Source: Thalassoglobus sp. JC818
Lineage (GTDB): Bacteria > Planctomycetota > Planctomycetia > Planctomycetales > Planctomycetaceae
Assembly (NCBI RefSeq): GCF_040717535.1
Contig: NZ_JBFEFI010000003.1
Location: forward strand, 1-64,000
Direction: 5' to 3'
Length of the DNA stretch: 64,000 nt
Made by a program: the position numbers and the translations under genes. Of the stretch, positions 35,176 to 43,939 are shown piece after piece; positions within the stretch are counted from its first letter, which is position 1; every line of letters starts with the position of its first letter. The notes below the pieces were generated by a model. The model did no database searches and was not told the origin of the DNA. It saw nothing but the letters and a program-made list of their open reading frames with translations.

Positions 35176-36444
35176 ATGTCCCGGATTGCAATTGAGTTAC
35201 CAACGCTTCAGAACTGGTCATGCCACAACTGTGGCGGATGTTGCAAGCAGCATGCGATTTTTATCACCGACGAAGAACGTGAGCGTATTGATTCGCAGGG
35301 CTGGGATTCCTCTCAACTGGGAACTTCTGAGAAGGACCTGGTGCTCGAAGAACGATCACTCACGGGCAAACGCACGTTGAGGCTCGCGCAAGAAGCTGAC
35401 GGATCGTGTGTCTTTCTGGATGAGAAAGGACTTTGCCGCATTCACGGAAAGTTTGGCGAAGCAGCGAAGCCGCTGGCTTGCAGGATTTATCCCTACGCAT
35501 TTCATCCGAAGGGAGATGAAGTCGCGGTCAGCTTGCGATTCAGTTGCCCGAGTGTGACAGAAAACCTGGGGACCCCGGTCCGAAAGCAAAAGCGTGAGAT
35601 TCGCGAGATTGCAGAACTGGTTGTCCCGAACAAGGCCGCGAAGTTTCCCGCTCCGGCTGTGAACAAGCGAACCAAGCTGCAATGGAACGAGACTCTTTCC
35701 ATCGTGAATGCGATCGATCAAACACTCGCAGCTGAGGAGGCGAACATCGGAGTGAAGTTGCTCCGAGCACTGAGTTGGCTGGAGTTGATCGGACAGACAA
35801 ACTTCGAAAAGATTCGCGGTGAGCGCGTCGACGAGTTGCTCGAGATTCTAACGACAGCCATCGAAGAGGAATTGCAAGAGCTTCCACAGTTGGAAGCCCC
35901 TTCATCTTTGGCGATGAAGCAGTTTCGACTCTTGGCCGGACAATACGCCAGAAAAGACACGTACGCATCGGCAGATCGTTCCTTCAAAGGGCGATGGAAA
36001 CAGCTTCAGGCAGCCTTTCGGCTCACGAGCGGAAGCGGGCTGACACCGGCGTTCGGAAACGGTCTCGGACATGTCCCGTTCGCGGCACTGGAAAAGAGTT
36101 TCGGACTACTGCCTGAAGAATCGGAAGAACTGTTGACGCGATATTTTCGAGTGAAAGTCCAGGGCCTCCATTTTTGTGGACGTGCGTTTTACAACATGAG
36201 CGTCGTCGAAGGGTTTCAAAGTCTGGCGGTCGTTCTACCTTCGACACTGTGGATTGCTCGCTGGAGAGCAGCGACGAGCGGTCGCAACAAAATTACGCAC
36301 GAAGACGTTCGCGAAGCGCTGCAAATCGTCGACCATCAGCATGGGTACTCGGAAGCACTCGGAACATGGGGAGCGCGTAAGCGTGTGTCGACGCTCGCTC
36401 AAATGGGCCAGATCTCAAAGCTCATCGTCTGGGTGCTGAAGTAA
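35176..36444 (+). CDS. large YkgJ-family cysteine-cluster protein
   Basis: 422 residues. The N-terminus carries CHNCGGCCKQH, then CVFLDEKGLCRIH and ACRIYPYAFHP with FSCPS, the YkgJ zinc/iron cluster motifs. The C-terminal 250 residues are helical without a recognised family, so it is about three times the length of the small family member at 28630. Function unknown. Confidence 0.88.
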   Translation: MSRIAIELPTLQNWSCHNCGGCCKQHAIFITDEERERIDSQGWDSSQLGTSEKDLVLEERSLTGKRTLRLAQEADGSCVFLDEKGLCRIHGKFGEAAKPLACRIYPYAFHPKGDEVAVSLRFSCPSVTENLGTPVRKQKREIREIAELVVPNKAAKFPAPAVNKRTKLQWNETLSIVNAIDQTLAAEEANIGVKLLRALSWLELIGQTNFEKIRGERVDELLEILTTAIEEELQELPQLEAPSSLAMKQFRLLAGQYARKDTYASADRSFKGRWKQLQAAFRLTSGSGLTPAFGNGLGHVPFAALEKSFGLLPEESEELLTRYFRVKVQGLHFCGRAFYNMSVVEGFQSLAVVLPSTLWIARWRAATSGRNKITHEDVREALQIVDHQHGYSEALGTWGARKRVSTLAQMGQISKLIVWVLK

Positions 36445-36483
36445 ACGACTTCTGAGTGAACGACGTGCCGACTCAGAACAGCC

Positions 36484-36951
36484 TCAGTCTTTGCGCCGCT
36501 TCTGTGGAGCACGAGTTCGATCAAGAAATGAACGGGCTGAATCGACGAGAAACCGTCCGCGCATTGCTCGTCGGCCGATCAGCATTCGAAATCCCATCTG
36601 ATCGCGATTCGTGAGCGTCAATTCGATCGGCCAGATTTCGTCGAACATTGAGATCTCCGTCAGAATGACCGGACGAGAAGTCTCGTGGCCGCTTGAGCTT
36701 CGCACCGAACGATACTCAATGAGCGGTGCTTCGGCCGAAACGGTGAGCTTGGAGTTCCGTTGCCAGGGGTGAACTTGAAACCGTGCGAAGTCTTTGCCCT
36801 TGCGTCGAAACCGTTCGATGTGAATGGCATGCAGACTTGATGTAGTGGCACCGGTGTCAATTTTGGCCTTAATCGCCGGGATTTCGAGATTGGGAAGCGA
36901 TATCCACTCTCTCCATCCAATGATCTTGAGTTCTCGCTTCTTTCGTTTCAT
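36484..36951 (-). CDS. RimK-associated retropepsin-like protease (PF05618 type)
   Basis: 155 residues from the ATG at 36951; the frame is open to 37023 but family members start near KIIGWREWISLPNLEIPAIK. The aspartic-protease motif is AKIDTGATTSSLHA (Asp-Thr-Gly), followed by FDEIWPIELTLTNRDQMGFR and MLIGRRAM, the hallmarks of this family (often called ATP-dependent zinc protease). The substrate is unknown, and no RimK ligase gene is adjacent. The end carries a basic tail RTRAPQKRRKD. Confidence 0.85.
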   Translation of the reverse strand: MKRKKRELKIIGWREWISLPNLEIPAIKAKIDTGATTSSLHAIHIERFRRKGKDFARFQVHPWQRNSKLTVSAEAPLIEYRSVRSSSGHETSRPVILTEISMFDEIWPIELTLTNRDQMGFRMLIGRRAMRGRFLVDSARSFLDRTRAPQKRRKD

Positions 36952-37421
36952 TGACTCGTCCGAATTGCCTTGCGAATGGCAATTGATCGCCGAATCTGAG
37001 ATCAGATTCGCTACAATCTCCAATTGTGAACAGTTTCAGAGCATGCTGCTCCGGCCAATGCACTTGCCTGGGCTGTTTGACCTGATTTTTGTCCCATCTG
37101 CTCGTGCGAAGTCGCGTTGATTTTCTCGAATTGTGTTCTGAAAGTGAAACTCCTGAAAGCTGCGAATGGAGTCAATTCTCGAAACGCTCACTGAGTCCAG
37201 AACAGCTTCAGGATGAGTTTTCGTGACCAGTTCATTATGGCAGATTGATCCACCTTTGACACGACCGTTCCGGTTCGTATTCAGGATGAAGTTCGAACGT
37301 TGAGACCATGAGTGAAGTAGGGACTTCACGCGGCACGTTGTGCTTGTGTTCAACGACCATGAACTGAATCCACACTTTAGTTGCCTCAACGAAAGAGAGG
37401 TAGCCTAACCCGTCGAAGTCG
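36952..37421. other. divergent intergenic region
   Basis: About 470 bases between the retropepsin-like gene (minus) and the NYN gene (plus). An open frame at 37036-37389 (minus) is present but does not look coding. No hairpin or clear promoter was recognised. Confidence 0.4.
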
Positions 37422-38189
37422 ATGCAAGTTGATTTTCTGATTGATGGATACAATCTCCTGCACGCTGCGGGGCTGGCCAGAGTTTCTTATGGACCTGGCG
37501 ATCTCGAGCGGTGTCGACAGCGATTGCTCCATCGAATTCGTCACGGGCTGGATCGCGCGCAGCGAGCACGAACGATCGTAGTGTTCGACGGTCGAGGGGC
37601 CGACTTCCGTGATTCCAGTGAGTATCGCTTCCATGGAATGCTCGTCGTCTTTTCTCCGCCAGGCGAGGAAGCAGATGACATTATCGAAGAACAGATCGCC
37701 TCGCATTCCGCGCCGAAGCAGCTCGTTGTGATTTCGAGCGATCATCGGCTTCACAAATCTGCGCGGGTGCGGCGAGCGACTGCGATTGACTCGGAGCAGT
37801 TCCTAAAGCAGATCGACAGGCAGTCTGTTCAGGATGCTGCTCCAAAGGTTGTTGAAAAGCCGGAACTTCCTGAGAACCTCGACGTCTGGATGAACGAGTT
37901 TCAGGACCTCGATATTGATGAAATCGCGAAAGAGGTCGACCGGGAGGTTCGGAAAGAGCGGGAGGCCCGCGAAGCAAAACAGGCGGATTTGCGGAAAAAG
38001 CCGCCGGCGCAGAAGAAGTCGAAGACAGAGCAAGCGAACTCAAAAACGGAATCGAAGCATTCTGGGAGGCAATCTAAACGCCCAACGGAGAGCGATTCCA
38101 GGGAGCCTTCGCCCGATTCTGCCGACGAGATCTTTGATGTCGATTTCTGGGAATCTCGAATTGCGGAACTGGATCAGGATGGAATCTGA
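37422..38189 (+). CDS. NYN-domain ribonuclease (YacP-like)
   Basis: 255 residues. The N-terminal NYN/PIN-like domain starts VDFLIDGYNLLHAAG with the conserved Asp, then TIVVFDGRGADFRD, and EEADDIIEEQIASH, which supply the acidic active-site cluster. From about residue 165 the protein becomes Lys/Glu-rich and low in complexity (RKEREAREAKQADLRKKPP), ending in an acidic tail. The C-terminal extension is longer than in YacP and could bind RNA or ribosomes. Likely acts on RNA; no direct target known. Confidence 0.85.
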   Translation: MQVDFLIDGYNLLHAAGLARVSYGPGDLERCRQRLLHRIRHGLDRAQRARTIVVFDGRGADFRDSSEYRFHGMLVVFSPPGEEADDIIEEQIASHSAPKQLVVISSDHRLHKSARVRRATAIDSEQFLKQIDRQSVQDAAPKVVEKPELPENLDVWMNEFQDLDIDEIAKEVDREVRKEREAREAKQADLRKKPPAQKKSKTEQANSKTESKHSGRQSKRPTESDSREPSPDSADEIFDVDFWESRIAELDQDGI

Positions 38190-38405
38190 CTTAGAATATT
38201 TGGACGAGAGAAGTGTGTCACTTCTGCGACACTTTGACAATTGTTGTGTTATTTTGAATGGCTGAGTTTGCTTGCCCGGGTCTGAGATATTCGTTTCGAC
38301 AGATCCATAGACGATGGATGAGAGTGCACTGAAGCGGGTCCTGTCATTTGCCTGAAATTAGGTCTGTCCCACGTGTCCGATCTGTTTCAGTCTTGTGGTC
38401 CCCGT

Positions 38406-38434
38406 TGAAATGATGCTGCTGAAATGAATGCTGC
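38406..38434 (+). repeat. tandem 14/15-mer upstream of Bax-inhibitor gene
   Basis: TGAAATGATGCTGC (38406-38419) is followed at once by TGAAATGAATGCTGC (38420-38434), differing by one inserted A. It ends 39 bases before the start codon, in the expected leader. Confidence 0.5.
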
Positions 38435-38473
38435 AAGTATTGCTTCCCAAGCCAGTTTTAAACGAGGACGGAT

Positions 38474-39187
38474 ATGAATTATTCACCAGATTTCGGTTAC
38501 GAAGATCACTTTGTTGCTGATGCCCGACAGGAAGAGCGGGTTTCGTTCATTCGAAAGACTTATGCCCACGTCGCTGGAGCGGTTGCACTGTTTATCGCTT
38601 TGACAGCGATTATGGTGAATACGCCTTCGATCGTGGAACCACTCGCTGGAGTTGCTTTCGGGAACTGGTGGCTGGTCCTGATCGCATTCTTCATCGCCAG
38701 TACTGCAGCTCACAGAATGGCAGCCTCTCAGGCGAATCCAGGGCTTCAGTACATGGGGCTGGGATTGTACGCATTCGCGGAAGCCATTCTTTTTGCTCCG
38801 ATGATCTGGTTGATCCGCACTCATATGCAGGGCGGAGATCAAATCATTATGCAGGCTGCTCTGTTCACCTTGATGATCTTCGGCGGACTGACAGCGTTTG
38901 TGATGATCACGAAAGCAGACTTTTCGTTCCTGCGAGGAATTCTCTCGCTGGCATTCTGGGCAGTGTTGGCGTTGATCGTCGTTCACTTCGTGACTGGTTT
39001 CACGCTCGGAACCTGGTTCGCGATGGGAATGGTCGTTCTGATGAGTGGATTCATCTTGTGGGAGACGTCGAACGTCTTGCACGTCTATCGAACGGATCAG
39101 TACGTGGCCGCATCGCTGGCGATCTTCTCGTCACTGGCAACACTGTTTTGGTACGTGCTCCAGTTGACCGCCTCGATGGAAGACTGA
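38474..39187 (+). CDS. Bax inhibitor-1/YccA-family membrane protein
   Basis: 237 residues with about seven TM segments (for example AVALFIALTAIMV, WWLVLIAFFIASTA, LASLFAILSSLA-like end). BI-1 family pattern includes SFIRKTYAHVAGAVALF and YRTDQYVAASLAIFSS. Members affect calcium or proton leak and membrane-protein quality control. GAGG precedes the ATG by 6 bases. A strong terminator follows at 39277. Confidence 0.92.
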   Translation: MNYSPDFGYEDHFVADARQEERVSFIRKTYAHVAGAVALFIALTAIMVNTPSIVEPLAGVAFGNWWLVLIAFFIASTAAHRMAASQANPGLQYMGLGLYAFAEAILFAPMIWLIRTHMQGGDQIIMQAALFTLMIFGGLTAFVMITKADFSFLRGILSLAFWAVLALIVVHFVTGFTLGTWFAMGMVVLMSGFILWETSNVLHVYRTDQYVAASLAIFSSLATLFWYVLQLTASMED

Positions 39188-39276
39188 CCGCCGCGAGTCG
39201 CACCAGAAACTCTCGCTGTTGTTGCATGGGTAGCAAAGCGAGCAAGACTGGGAGTTTTGACAGATCGAAGAAATGC

Positions 39277-39313
39277 AAAGAGCCCGGTGAAATTCACCGG
39301 GCTCTTTTTTTGA
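39277..39313 (+). terminator. intrinsic terminator
   Basis: AAAGAGCCCGGTGAA (39277-39291) pairs with TTCACCGGGCTCTTT (39293-39307), followed by T. It ends the Bax-inhibitor transcript. Confidence 0.92.
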
Positions 39314-39334
39314 AGTTTGAACTGTTCGGTGAGG

Positions 39335-39436
39335 GCACTTTGTGTTTTTGCTCGCACTCACTCGCACGAGCAAACTCGGCCTTTTATCTGATGAAAAAGT
39401 TCAAGCGAGTGCACTGGAAAGAGCAACTTGCTCTAT
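39335..39436 (-). repeat. palindromic intergenic repeat, copy 3
   Basis: On the minus strand it reads ATAGAGCAAGTTGCTC, then TTTCCAGTGCACTCGCTTG and TTTGCTCGTGCGAGTGAG. It lies between convergent genes, after the Bax-inhibitor terminator. The polyketide synthase stop codon TAG (39433-39435) forms its outer end. Confidence 0.85.
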
Positions 39437-40572
39437 GCAACAGCAGGCAAGTCTGAAGTGAGGGCTCCTTGACCAGCTTGTCGGCCAATCAATGCTGCCT
39501 CAATCGTCAGTCCCGGTCCGAAAGCAATGGCCACACACGGGAGGTCCGCAGCAGATTTGCGCAGACGGTCGAGAACGAACAGGACCGTCGGAGACGACAT
39601 GTTTCCCACGTCGGCCAAAACGTTCCAGCTGTCGGTCAAGTTCTTGTTTGTGATTCCCAAAGACGTCGCAGCAGCTTCGAGAATCTTCGGGCCCCCCGGA
39701 TGAATCGCCCAGGACTTGATGTCCTGACGAGTCAGTCCAGACTTGGAGAGCCACTGATCGATCCATTTTCCGAGACGCTCTTCGATCAGGTTTGGAACCT
39801 TCGTCGACAGGCGGATGTCGAGACCCTGATCGCTGAAGCCAACTCGGAGGTTATCGCGCTCATCGTGCAGCAGGTAACCGCCACTCGAATCAACCGTCCA
39901 GTCTGAAGTTTTCTGAGACGTCCCCACGAGCGCAGCTGCTCCGTCTGAGAAGATCGCGTTCGTCACCAGCTTCTTCGGCATCGGATTGAAGTCGTAGTGT
40001 GCACTGCAGATCTCAAGAGAGACCATCAGAACGACAGCATCGGTTTCTGAACTGGCATAGGCGTTGGAGACTCGCAAGCCATTCAGTGCCGCCTGACACA
40101 TCATCAACCCGACGTTCGTCCGATGCACTTGCGGGGAGAGTCCCATCCGTTGAATCAAGGAGGTGTCAAATCCGGGAGCTGAGCCGACGGTGCTTGAAAC
40201 CGTGACCAGATGCGTCACATCTTCGGGGGCGATGCCGGCTTCTTCCAAAGCCTGACGGGCAGCACGTTCGGCTAGAGGACCCGCTGCTTTCTCCACGACC
40301 TTCAGTCTCTTCGCTGTTCCCGGACCACCATTGTTGCGAATGATCTCCGCGACACGACCAGCTTCTTCCGACTTGTCGAGCAAGCTGTCAAGCAGCACTT
40401 GGTCGACGACCACGTGTCGGTGCTGAATCGTCGTTTTCGGATAAAGGCGTTCGAGTGTATCGGTCAGATCCGGATCATCGTTCACGAGCCGACGCGCGAT
40501 TTGCAATGCCTGCTCTTGAGTGATTTTGGTCTCGGGTAACGCAGTTCCCATTCCCAGGATGGACAGTGGCAT
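39433..40572 (-). CDS. type III polyketide synthase (chalcone/stilbene synthase-like)
   Basis: Condenses acyl-CoA with malonyl-CoA units to give aromatic or alkylresorcylic products. Start at ATG 40572 is favoured by GGAG 5 bases upstream and by MPLSILGMGTALPE; a further 48 residues back to ATG 40716 are possible but have no ribosome site. With the short start the catalytic triad is Cys159 (VGLMMCQAALNGLR), His291 (WAIHPGGPKIL) and Asn324 (DVGNMSSPT), all conserved. 379 residues is typical. No methyltransferase or desaturase is adjacent, so the product is unknown. Confidence 0.92.
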   Translation of the reverse strand: MPLSILGMGTALPETKITQEQALQIARRLVNDDPDLTDTLERLYPKTTIQHRHVVVDQVLLDSLLDKSEEAGRVAEIIRNNGGPGTAKRLKVVEKAAGPLAERAARQALEEAGIAPEDVTHLVTVSSTVGSAPGFDTSLIQRMGLSPQVHRTNVGLMMCQAALNGLRVSNAYASSETDAVVLMVSLEICSAHYDFNPMPKKLVTNAIFSDGAAALVGTSQKTSDWTVDSSGGYLLHDERDNLRVGFSDQGLDIRLSTKVPNLIEERLGKWIDQWLSKSGLTRQDIKSWAIHPGGPKILEAAATSLGITNKNLTDSWNVLADVGNMSSPTVLFVLDRLRKSAADLPCVAIAFGPGLTIEAALIGRQAGQGALTSDLPAVA

Positions 40573-40980
40573 TTCGTCTCCAGAAGTTTTCTTCAACGGC
40601 GTCGGTGTGTGCGAGATATCAAACGGTGCAGCAAATTCGTGTTGCACGCTGTTGATGACACACCGAAGGAGAGCGGCCTGAGGTGAGGGACTTTGAATGT
40701 TTTCGATCTTTGACATCGCTGCCGAACCGAACCGATCGGCAGTGTTGACCGCTCCTGCTTCTAATTCGACTGCGCGTCCATGTCGCTTGAATGAATGGAA
40801 TTCGGGATCGGAATCAGACGCTGAGGCAAGAATACGACTGCGCTAATCGATTCGATCTGCGCGCAGGTTAAGCACAATCCCTACGTTCCGTAGAATCACC
40901 TGACGAGTACATTGATCGCTTGGCATCAGGCAGCTTGGATGAATGCGTTCTCGAAGTAAGCAGAATGAGCTTTGCGTCGG
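40573..40980. other. intergenic, propeller gene to PKS
   Basis: About 400 bases including the possible 48-codon PKS N-terminal extension (40573-40716). No other gene or hairpin seen. Confidence 0.4.
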
Positions 40981-42243
40981 TCAATTTTCGTTCGACTCAA
41001 TGCAGGCCAAAGACTCTTGTCGGTTTCCGTCGACCATCTCGGCGTAGCGAACAAACAGCTGGCCGCGCGACACTGCAGGAGTTGCGAAGCAGATTTCCCC
41101 CAACTGATTCTTGGCGAGTAGCTCAAGTTCGTCGGGAGAAGCGAGAAAGACGTAGGTCAGTCCTTCTTCGTTTGTTGCGTAGATTTTGTCGTCGATCAGG
41201 ATGGGTGACGAAGAGAACGTTCCTCCCAGTCGACCTTTCCAGATTTCTTCACCGGTCAACGCGTCCCAGCACATGGCGACACCCGCATCAGTCACGGCAT
41301 AAAGGCGATTATCCTTGATGAGCATCGACGGGACATACACTCGCGTTCCGTTCTGCCAGACAACCTCGCCGGTGCCATCGGTTCGCACAGCGGAAAGGTG
41401 ATTCTTAGGGTATCCACCGCTGGTGTAGATGAGTCCGTTTGTCGAAACGGTTGTGGTGACGCACTCGGTCGTCGCACCTTCAATTTCCCAGTTCACCTCT
41501 CCGGTTCGCGGATTCAAACTGGTGACAAGATCACAGCCCGTCATCAGGAGCTGATCACTTCCAGACGTTTCATAGACGACAGGAGATGAATAATTGGGTT
41601 TCTTGGGACGTTGGTGTTTCCACACGATCTCTCCGGAGCTTCGATCCAGCCCAGCGATGGCACCACCCGATTTGTTGTCGGCCGAGACGATGACCAGATC
41701 CTCAAACAGAAACGGTGAGGAGCCATATCCCTGATGGACGATGTATGGAGTGATTCGCGTCTGCCAGAGGAGTTCTCCATCGAGTGACACAGCACTCGTG
41801 TAAGCGGCTCCGTCGTGCAGAAAGTTGATGTAGATTCGTTCGCCGTCAGATGCTGGTGTGGCTGAAGCTTGCGTCCCCTTCTCATTGCGGGCAGGTGTTG
41901 CTTTCCCGGTATGAATCGGGGTGATCCAGTTCTGCTCACCAGAGGTTCGGTCGATGCTGACGAGGAATCGGATTTCAGCCTCGTCGTCGGAGGTGGCCAG
42001 AACAACTTGATCACCGATGATGATCGGCGAGCCGTGTCCTTTCCCGGGAATACGAGACGACCACTTAATGTTCTCTGTATTGCTCCAGGTGACAGGTGCT
42101 GTTTGGTCGGCATCAGCCTGCCCGGTGTGAAGAGGGCCTCGCCAGTTGGGCCAGTCATCTGAGGAAGGAGACTCTGCGAAGATCTGTGAGGAACTCGACA
42201 ACAACAAGGCGAGCACTGCAGGAGCCAGGAATCGGATCGGCAT
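40981..42243 (-). CDS. exported PQQ-like beta-propeller protein
   Basis: 420 residues from the ATG at 42243, where a signal peptide begins (PIRFLAPAVLALLLSSSSQI); the frame is open to 42516 without a signal. The propeller starts WPNWRGPLHTGQA, with repeated blades carrying GEQNWITP, GELLWQTRI, GEIVWKHQR, GEVNWEIEG and GEEIWKGR, the tryptophan-docking motif of PQQ quinoprotein-like folds. No bound-cofactor residues can be confirmed. Function in the periplasm unknown; divergent from a sulfatase. Confidence 0.88.
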   Translation of the reverse strand: MPIRFLAPAVLALLLSSSSQIFAESPSSDDWPNWRGPLHTGQADADQTAPVTWSNTENIKWSSRIPGKGHGSPIIIGDQVVLATSDDEAEIRFLVSIDRTSGEQNWITPIHTGKATPARNEKGTQASATPASDGERIYINFLHDGAAYTSAVSLDGELLWQTRITPYIVHQGYGSSPFLFEDLVIVSADNKSGGAIAGLDRSSGEIVWKHQRPKKPNYSSPVVYETSGSDQLLMTGCDLVTSLNPRTGEVNWEIEGATTECVTTTVSTNGLIYTSGGYPKNHLSAVRTDGTGEVVWQNGTRVYVPSMLIKDNRLYAVTDAGVAMCWDALTGEEIWKGRLGGTFSSSPILIDDKIYATNEEGLTYVFLASPDELELLAKNQLGEICFATPAVSRGQLFVRYAEMVDGNRQESLACIESNEN

Positions 42244-42481
42244 ATGAAACTCTTTGGACAGTGAATTGTTGTGAGGGTGTGTGTGATTTCGAGCGTCACT
42301 CATTCTGGCGCTCCGATCAATGGAGTTCAATGCAACGCTCGTCGCTGCGCTGGACGTATGCGGTTCGAGTTGACATGATTCCAAGTCCTTCGATGATCGC
42401 GATATGCGCTTCGAGCATGCTTGAAGTGTGATCGATCCTCGCTGAGAGTTGAGACAAATTCCAGATTGAAGTGATACGTCA

Positions 42482-43915
42482 ATGGCTGATCGTCCCAATA
42501 TTATCTTCATTATCACCGACCAACAGCGGTTCGATACGATCGCTGAGTTGGGATTTCCTCACATGGAAACTCCGCACCTCGATCGGTTGGTTCGTGAGGG
42601 AACGACGCTGACAAACTGTCACGTTACAGCAGCCAGTTGCGCACCGAGCCGGGCATCTCTCTTCACTGGGTACTACCCGCACACAACAGGCGTTCTGAAG
42701 AATGCGGACTTGTGGCAACACTCGTGGATTGAGTCGCTCAACGAGTCCGGTTATCGATGCGTGAACATCGGGAAGATGCACACCTATCCGTATCACACTC
42801 CGCTCGGTTTTCACGAACGGTATGTCGTTGAGAACAAGGATCGCTATCTCGAAGAACGTTACTACTTCGATGAGTGGGACAAAGCCCTCCGCGCTCGCGG
42901 ACTCGTAAAACAGCAACGTGAGCAGTACCGAACACGCGATGATTACCAGGAAGCCCTCGGCGCGTTTCTGTGGGAACTTCCGGAAGATCTCCATTCCGAT
43001 ATGTTCGTTGGTGAAATGGCGAAATGGTGGATCGATTCGTATCCACAAACCGAACCGCTCTTCCTTCAGATCGGGTTTCCCGGACCGCACCCGCCTTACG
43101 ATCCGACACCCGAATACGCGGAGAAGTATCTCGACAAAGAACTTCCCCTCTTGGAAGTCACTCAGGAAGAACTCGACAATCAGCCGGCGGCATTCAAAGA
43201 GCTTCGTCAGCACAACAACGAAGTCGATCACGATTCCGTGGTGCTCGACCTGAACCCGACCGAGGAACAAAGGCATCGGCAGCGGGCCTACTATCTGGCC
43301 AACGTGACGATGATTGATCAGAAAGTCGGCGAGATTCTTGAGTCGCTCGAACGGAAGGGATACCTCGAGAATTCGGTCGTGATCTTTACTTCAGATCACG
43401 GTGATTGCCTGACGGATCACGGCCATTCGCAAAAGTGGACGATGTACGACATCATCACGCGCATGCCGACGATTGTCTGGTCACCCGGTCGATTCGAAGC
43501 AGGTCGTCGCTACGACGGGCTGTGCAGCCAGTTCGACCTCGGGCCAATGATTCTCGAGCTTGCTGGAATCACACCTCCGGCAGACATGGAAGCACAATCT
43601 CTTCTCCCAGTTCTGGAAGGGAAAGATGCCCCCGAGCGGGAATACGTGTTCGCTGAACAGGCGAAAGACGGAATTCTGACTGGCACCGAATTCATGACGA
43701 TGGTGCGAAGCCGCGATTGGAAGCTGGTCCATTTTCTCGGTGAAGATGACGGACAGCTCTTTGATCTGAAAGCCGATCCGGACGAAGTCGTCAACCTCTG
43801 GAATTCGGACGATCCTGAACACGTTGCGAGGAAACGAGAATTGCTCGATGCCCTCCGTGAATGGCGGATGGAGAGTCAGTTGAAGACGAAAGATCTCTTC
43901 GCTCAACACCGCTAA
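42482..43915 (+). CDS. cytoplasmic sulfatase
   Basis: 477 residues with no signal peptide: it starts MADRPNIIFIITDQQRFD. The formylglycine motif is CAPSRASLFTGYYPH; metal-binding and active-site partners include FTSDHGDCLTDHG and KMHTYP. Members of this subtype act on small sulfated sugars inside the cell, which differs from the two exported sulfatases in this window. Divergent from the PQQ-like gene. Confidence 0.9.
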   Translation: MADRPNIIFIITDQQRFDTIAELGFPHMETPHLDRLVREGTTLTNCHVTAASCAPSRASLFTGYYPHTTGVLKNADLWQHSWIESLNESGYRCVNIGKMHTYPYHTPLGFHERYVVENKDRYLEERYYFDEWDKALRARGLVKQQREQYRTRDDYQEALGAFLWELPEDLHSDMFVGEMAKWWIDSYPQTEPLFLQIGFPGPHPPYDPTPEYAEKYLDKELPLLEVTQEELDNQPAAFKELRQHNNEVDHDSVVLDLNPTEEQRHRQRAYYLANVTMIDQKVGEILESLERKGYLENSVVIFTSDHGDCLTDHGHSQKWTMYDIITRMPTIVWSPGRFEAGRRYDGLCSQFDLGPMILELAGITPPADMEAQSLLPVLEGKDAPEREYVFAEQAKDGILTGTEFMTMVRSRDWKLVHFLGEDDGQLFDLKADPDEVVNLWNSDDPEHVARKRELLDALREWRMESQLKTKDLFAQHR

Positions 43916-43922
43916 ACAGATT

Positions 43923-43939
43923 CACGAACTGAGTTCGTG
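43923..43939. terminator. hairpin between convergent genes
   Basis: CACGAAC / GTTCGTG with a TGA loop, immediately before the minus-strand stop of the LptD-like gene. No T-tract; may protect or end both transcripts. Confidence 0.35.

Noticed and set aside
37096-37110. TGCTCGTGCGA match to the repeat core
   Set aside because: Only 11 bases; no other repeat blocks around it.
37036-37389. 117-codon minus-strand frame in the divergent region
   Set aside because: Residue pattern looks random, no ribosome site, occupies a likely promoter region.
38483-39082. 199-codon minus-strand frame opposite the Bax-inhibitor gene
   Set aside because: His/Gln/Ser-rich composition typical of antisense to a membrane protein.
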